A DNA stretch of 40,815 nt from an uncultured Eubacteriales bacterium (GTDB lineage: Bacteria; Bacillota; Clostridia; Oscillospirales; Oscillospiraceae), in assembly GCA_900319635.1 (NCBI GenBank), contig ONPF01000016.1:1-40815 (forward strand). Reading direction: 5' to 3'. Both the position numbers and the translations under genes were made by a program. Shown here one piece after another: positions 37,882-40,815 of the stretch. Positions within the stretch are counted from its first letter, which is position 1, and the number at the start of each line of letters is the position of its first letter. The notes beneath the pieces were generated by a model. That model made no database searches. It saw only the letters and a program-made list of their open reading frames with translations, and had not been told where the DNA came from.

Positions 37882-38882
37882 TTTTCACTCAGCAGCCGCA
37901 GGATCTGCACGGCGTTGGCCGCCGCGCCCTTGCGCAGCTGGTCGCCGCAGCACCAGAGCGTAAGCCCCCGCTCATCGGTCAGATCCCGGCGGATGCGGCC
38001 CACCCAGACCGCGTCGCCGTCCGAGCTGTCCAGCGGCGTGGGGTAGTCCCGCCCGTCCAGATCCTCCGCCAGACGGACGCCGGGGAAGGCGCGGATCGCC
38101 GCCCGCGCCGCCTCCAAGGTCACCGGCTCCCGGGTGCGCAGGGTCATGGAGATGGAGTGGGAGCGCAGCACCGGCACCCGCACGCAGGTGCAGCTCACCC
38201 GAAGCTCCGGCTGGTGCAGGATGCGCCGCCCCTCGTTCTGCAGCTTCATCTCCTCGTCGGTGTAGCCGTTCTCCCCCTCCGCGCCGATGTGGGGGATCAC
38301 GTTCAAGGCGATCTGGGCGGGAAAGACCTTGCGCCGGGGCTCCTCCCCCGCGGTGATGGCGCGCAGCTGCTCCTGCAGCTCCTTTAGTCCCGCCTGCCCC
38401 GCGCCGGACACCGCCTGGTAGGTGCTGACCACCATGCTCTCGATGGGCGAGAGGCGGTGGATGGGCGCGGCCGCCATGAGGCTGATCACCGTGGAGCAGT
38501 TGGGGTTGGCGATGATCCCGCTGTGGGTAAAGGCGTCCGCCCCGTTGACCTCCGGCACCACCAGAGGCACCGCGGGATCCAGCCGGAAGGTGGAGCTGTT
38601 GTCGATGTACACGGCGCCGCTGCGGCGGATGGCGGGCGCCCAAACCCTGCTTTGCTCCGCCTCCACCGCGCCCAGAACGAAGTCCAGGCCCGCGAAGGCG
38701 TTCTCCGTCGTCTCCTGGACGGGCAGCTCCCTTCCGGCAAAGGGCAGCCGCTCCCCCGCCGAGCGGGAGCTTGCCAGCAGGCGCAGCTCCGTGATGGGCA
38801 GCCCGTATTCCTCCAGGATCTTCCGCATCTCCCGTCCCACGGCGCCGGTGGCGCCCAGGATCCCGATCCGATAGCTTTTCAT
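37878..38882 (-). CDS. asd: Aspartate-semialdehyde dehydrogenase
   Basis: 334 residues. It reduces aspartyl phosphate to aspartate semialdehyde with NADPH, the branch point to lysine/diaminopimelate, threonine and methionine. The NADP loop is GATGAVG (10-16); the catalytic Cys is in NPNCS (C129); STYQAVSGAG and PVLRSHSISM carry the substrate-binding Gln and the conserved Arg-x-His. AAGGAGA lies seven bases before the ATG. It is divergent from the threonine dehydratase gene, so two amino-acid genes share a 154-base control region. The stop codon is inside a tandem repeat unit, so the last codons may have been shaped by repeat insertion. Confidence 0.95.
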   Translation of the reverse strand: MKSYRIGILGATGAVGREMRKILEEYGLPITELRLLASSRSAGERLPFAGRELPVQETTENAFAGLDFVLGAVEAEQSRVWAPAIRRSGAVYIDNSSTFRLDPAVPLVVPEVNGADAFTHSGIIANPNCSTVISLMAAAPIHRLSPIESMVVSTYQAVSGAGQAGLKELQEQLRAITAGEEPRRKVFPAQIALNVIPHIGAEGENGYTDEEMKLQNEGRRILHQPELRVSCTCVRVPVLRSHSISMTLRTREPVTLEAARAAIRAFPGVRLAEDLDGRDYPTPLDSSDGDAVWVGRIRRDLTDERGLTLWCCGDQLRKGAAANAVQILRLLSEK

Positions 38883-38913
38883 GCGCGTCTCCTTCCGAAT
38901 GCAGATTCTTTCT

Positions 38914-38919
38914 ATTATA
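38914..38919 (-). promoter_or_regulatory. -10 box of asd
   Basis: Minus-strand perfect TATAAT about 32 bases before the start; -35 weak (GCGACG-like). No T-box or lysine riboswitch fits in the space. Confidence 0.5.
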
Positions 38920-38960
38920 TGCGGGACGAAACAAATCGTCGCCTATTTTTCGATTCCCAA

Positions 38961-38989
38961 TTGCAATTCTACTCCGATTGATTTACAAT
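38961..38989 (+). promoter_or_regulatory. Promoter of the threonine dehydratase-ridA unit
   Basis: TTGCAA (38961-38966), a 17-base spacer and TACAAT (38984-38989), giving a leader of about 40 bases. Confidence 0.6.
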
Positions 38990-39036
38990 GTACATACGCA
39001 ATCTGCGACCGCAAACCTATAAACGGAGGGAACCAT

Positions 39037-40251
39037 ATGGAATTGGAACTTTACGATTTTGAGCGTGCAGCAGAACGCCTCAAGCCCATCCTGCATCATA
39101 CTGAGCTGGATCTGTCCTCCACCTTCTCCCGCGCCACCGGCGGCCAGATCTATCTGAAATGCGAAAATCGCCAAAAAACCGGCTCCTTCAAGATCCGCGG
39201 CGCGTCCAACAAGATCGCCTGCATGATCGAGCGGGGCGAGAAGTGCCCGGTGGTGGCCTCCTCCGCCGGCAACCACGCCCAGGGCGTGGCCTACGCCTCC
39301 AGCCGCTTCGGCATCCCCGCCACCATCGTCATGCCCAAGGCCGCCCCCATCGCCAAGGTGCAGGCCACCGAGGGCTACGGCGCCAAGGTGGTGCTCACCG
39401 GCTCCTGCTATGACGACGCCTACAACGAAGCGCTTCGCATCTGCGAGGAGGAGGGCGCCAAGTTCCTGCACCCCTACAACGACCTGGAGGTCATTGCCGG
39501 GCAGGGCACCCTGGCGCTGGAGATCCTGGGCGATCTGCCCACGGCGGACATCATCATCGTCCCCGCCGGCGGCGGCGGCTTGCTTGCCGGCATGGCTCTG
39601 GCCGCCCACCTGCTGAACCCCCGGGTGAAGGTCTACGGCGTCCAGGCCGAGGGCGCCCCCGCCATCGCCATGAGCTTTGCGCAGAAGAAGCTGGTCACCA
39701 CCGAGACCGCCTCCACCATTGCCGACGGTATCGCCGTCAAGGTTCCGGGCGACATCACCGTGGATCTCATCAACAAATACGCCGCCGGCGTGGTCACCGT
39801 CTCCGAGAAGGAGATCGCAAACGCCATCCTCCTGCTGATGGAACGCTGCAAGCAGATCGTGGAGCCCGCCGGCGCCACGCCGCTGGCCGCCGTGCTCAGC
39901 GGCAAGATCGACGTGAAGGGCAAGCGGGTGGTCTGCCTCATGTCCGGCGGCAACGTGGACGTGAGCTTCCTGCAGAACATCATCGAGCAGGGTCTGGTGG
40001 CCCGCAACCGCCGCCTGAAGTTCGTCGCCACCCTGGCCGACCGTCCGGGCAGCCTGGTGCAGCTGCTGAACGTGCTGGCGGAAAAGCGCGCCAACGTCAT
40101 CTCCATCTCCCACGACCAGCTCTACCGCCGACTGAATCCGGGCCAGACCAACGTCCACGTGACCTGCGAGGTGGGCGGCGCGGAGCACGGCAAGTCGATT
40201 ATCGACGCCATCGTCGCCACCGGCGTAGAGGTGGAGGTCGAGTCGGAGTAA
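39037..40251 (+). CDS. ilvA: Threonine ammonia-lyase with C-terminal ACT domain
   Basis: 404 residues. This PLP enzyme deaminates threonine to 2-oxobutanoate. The PLP Lys is K52 in GSFKIRGASNK; SSAGNHAQGVAYAS and the glycine-rich VPAGGGGLLAG bind substrate and cofactor phosphate. Residues about 325-404 form a short ACT domain (KFVATLADRPGSLVQLLNVL), a ligand-sensing module. The length fits the shorter, single-ACT form (as in many Clostridia), not the 500-residue E. coli IlvA, so the role may be biosynthetic (isoleucine) or catabolic. ATG 39037 has GGAGG upstream; the longer frame from 38881 overlaps the promoter and is rejected. ridA follows after 45 bases. Confidence 0.93.
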   Translation: MELELYDFERAAERLKPILHHTELDLSSTFSRATGGQIYLKCENRQKTGSFKIRGASNKIACMIERGEKCPVVASSAGNHAQGVAYASSRFGIPATIVMPKAAPIAKVQATEGYGAKVVLTGSCYDDAYNEALRICEEEGAKFLHPYNDLEVIAGQGTLALEILGDLPTADIIIVPAGGGGLLAGMALAAHLLNPRVKVYGVQAEGAPAIAMSFAQKKLVTTETASTIADGIAVKVPGDITVDLINKYAAGVVTVSEKEIANAILLLMERCKQIVEPAGATPLAAVLSGKIDVKGKRVVCLMSGGNVDVSFLQNIIEQGLVARNRRLKFVATLADRPGSLVQLLNVLAEKRANVISISHDQLYRRLNPGQTNVHVTCEVGGAEHGKSIIDAIVATGVEVEVESE

Positions 40252-40296
40252 GACCAGTTTTGAGTTTTGAGTTTTCAGATTTGAAAGGAGATTGTA

Positions 40297-40668
40297 ATGA
40301 AAGCTGTTTCTACCAACAAGGCGCCCGCCGCCATCGGCCCCTATTCCCAGGCTCAGATCGTAGGCAATCTGGTCTACACCTCCGGCCAGATCCCCATCAT
40401 CCCCGAGACCGGCGCGCTGGCCGAGGGGCTGGAGGCGCAGGCCCATCAGGTCTTCAAAAACCTGGGCGAGCTGCTGAAGGCCGCCGGGTCCGACCTCTCC
40501 AAGACCGTGAAGACCACCGTGTTCATCAAGAACATGAACGACTTCGGCGCCATCAACGCCATCTATGCCCAGTATTTCACCGAGCCCTTCCCCGCCCGTT
40601 CCTGCGTGGAGGTCGCAAGACTGCCCAAGGACGTGCTGCTGGAGTGCGAGGTCATCGCGGAGCTGTAA
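40297..40668 (+). CDS. ridA: RidA family enamine/imine deaminase
   Basis: 123 residues, the normal length. It hydrolyses reactive 2-aminoacrylate and 2-aminocrotonate to ammonia and 2-oxoacids, protecting PLP enzymes. Visible family motifs are APAAIGPYSQAQ (9-20), the SGQIPI strand, and PARSCVEVARLPKDVLLECE with the Arg that holds the substrate carboxylate. AAAGGAGA precedes the ATG. Its place directly after threonine dehydratase, the enzyme that makes 2-aminocrotonate, supports the function. The 45-base gap contains three AGTTTTG heptads (40256-40278). Confidence 0.95.
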   Translation: MKAVSTNKAPAAIGPYSQAQIVGNLVYTSGQIPIIPETGALAEGLEAQAHQVFKNLGELLKAAGSDLSKTVKTTVFIKNMNDFGAINAIYAQYFTEPFPARSCVEVARLPKDVLLECEVIAEL

Positions 40669-40717
40669 GCACGCAGTTTTCCCCTTGAGTTTTGCACGCC
40701 GCGCCCCAAATGACATA

Positions 40718-40760
40718 GGGGCCGTTGCAAAATGAAGATTTTGCAGCGGTCCCAATTTTT
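40718..40760 (+). terminator. Intrinsic terminator after ridA
   Basis: A 16-bp stem (40718-40733 with 40738-40753, two wobble pairs, loop GAAG) followed by AATTTTT. A small TTTTTGCGCAAAAA palindrome follows. Confidence 0.7.
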
Positions 40761-40782
40761 GCGCAAAAAGGCTAAAGAAACC

Positions 40783-40815
40783 GGGAGGCTGTGGAAAAGC
40801 ATCCACAAATCTCCC
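40783..40815. other. Hairpin at the window edge
   Basis: GGGAG and TGTGGA (40783-40795) pair with TCCACA and CTCCC (40802-40815). The structure runs to the last base, so its nature cannot be judged. Confidence 0.3.

Noticed and set aside
38883-39036. T-box or lysine riboswitch controlling asd or the threonine dehydratase
   Set aside because: The 154-base divergent region is too short, and I see no T-box sequence, K-turn or anti-terminator pair.

Overview
The window looks like a chromosomal segment of a GC-rich, anaerobic Clostridia-type Bacillota, most likely Oscillospirales. This is inferred from several things: a Gram-positive PolC replicase, a complete six-gene Rnf complex, a FeoA-FeoB fusion with a FeoB-associated Cys-rich partner, a DUF4867 protein, and strong AGGAGG-type ribosome binding sites. 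There are no phage structural genes, integrases or CRISPR arrays, and most of the genes are housekeeping.

Layout: 1-1251 holds the 5' part of a secreted 5'-nucleotidase-family enzyme. 1529-4035 holds a YibE/F membrane protein, a DUF4867 protein and a NUDIX hydrolase. 4058-6556 is a UvrA-like ABC ATPase without the UvrB-binding region. 6733-10015 is a copper module: a CopA ATPase with an in-frame C-terminal chaperone domain that has its own ribosome binding site, plus CsoR with a visible operator. 10408-15465 is the rnfCDGEAB operon. 15726-17348 encodes an unusual membrane protein joining a degenerate kinase C-lobe to a C-type-lectin-like domain. 17704-19314 is a beta-CASP metallo-hydrolase, followed by two tiny plus-strand genes. 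19889-27450 carries polC, ispG and tex. 27561-30181 is an iron-uptake operon behind a palindromic operator. 30259-33238 is a small accessory cluster (SUFU-domain, GNAT, APH-like and P-loop proteins) with a lower GC content at its SUFU end. 33666-33750 is a tRNA-Leu(GAG) surrounded by fragments of its own 3' end. 33937-37583 is a heterodimeric ABC exporter. 37878-40668 holds asd, a threonine dehydratase and ridA.

Functional links: CsoR probably controls itself, and perhaps copA, in response to Cu(I). FeoAB and its Cys-rich partner import Fe(II), which the Fe-S proteins RnfB, RnfC and IspG need. Rnf couples ferredoxin and NAD to an ion gradient. Threonine dehydratase and RidA form a natural pair, because RidA removes the reactive enamine/imine that the dehydratase releases, and asd feeds the same aspartate-threonine route.

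The intergenic DNA is notable. At least five places contain short palindromes with a constant GTAGGG/CAGGG edge and a CGG edge. Their stem arms differ but remain complementary, and they often occur in alternating orientation (10050-10333, 17536-17700, 33386-33458, 37756-37881, 9367-9393). A 128-bp MITE-like element lies between csoR and copA. I found no single gene cluster that is clearly a new system. The strongest leads are the pseudokinase-lectin protein, the internal CopZ start, the covarying palindromes and the tRNA 3'-end inverted repeat.
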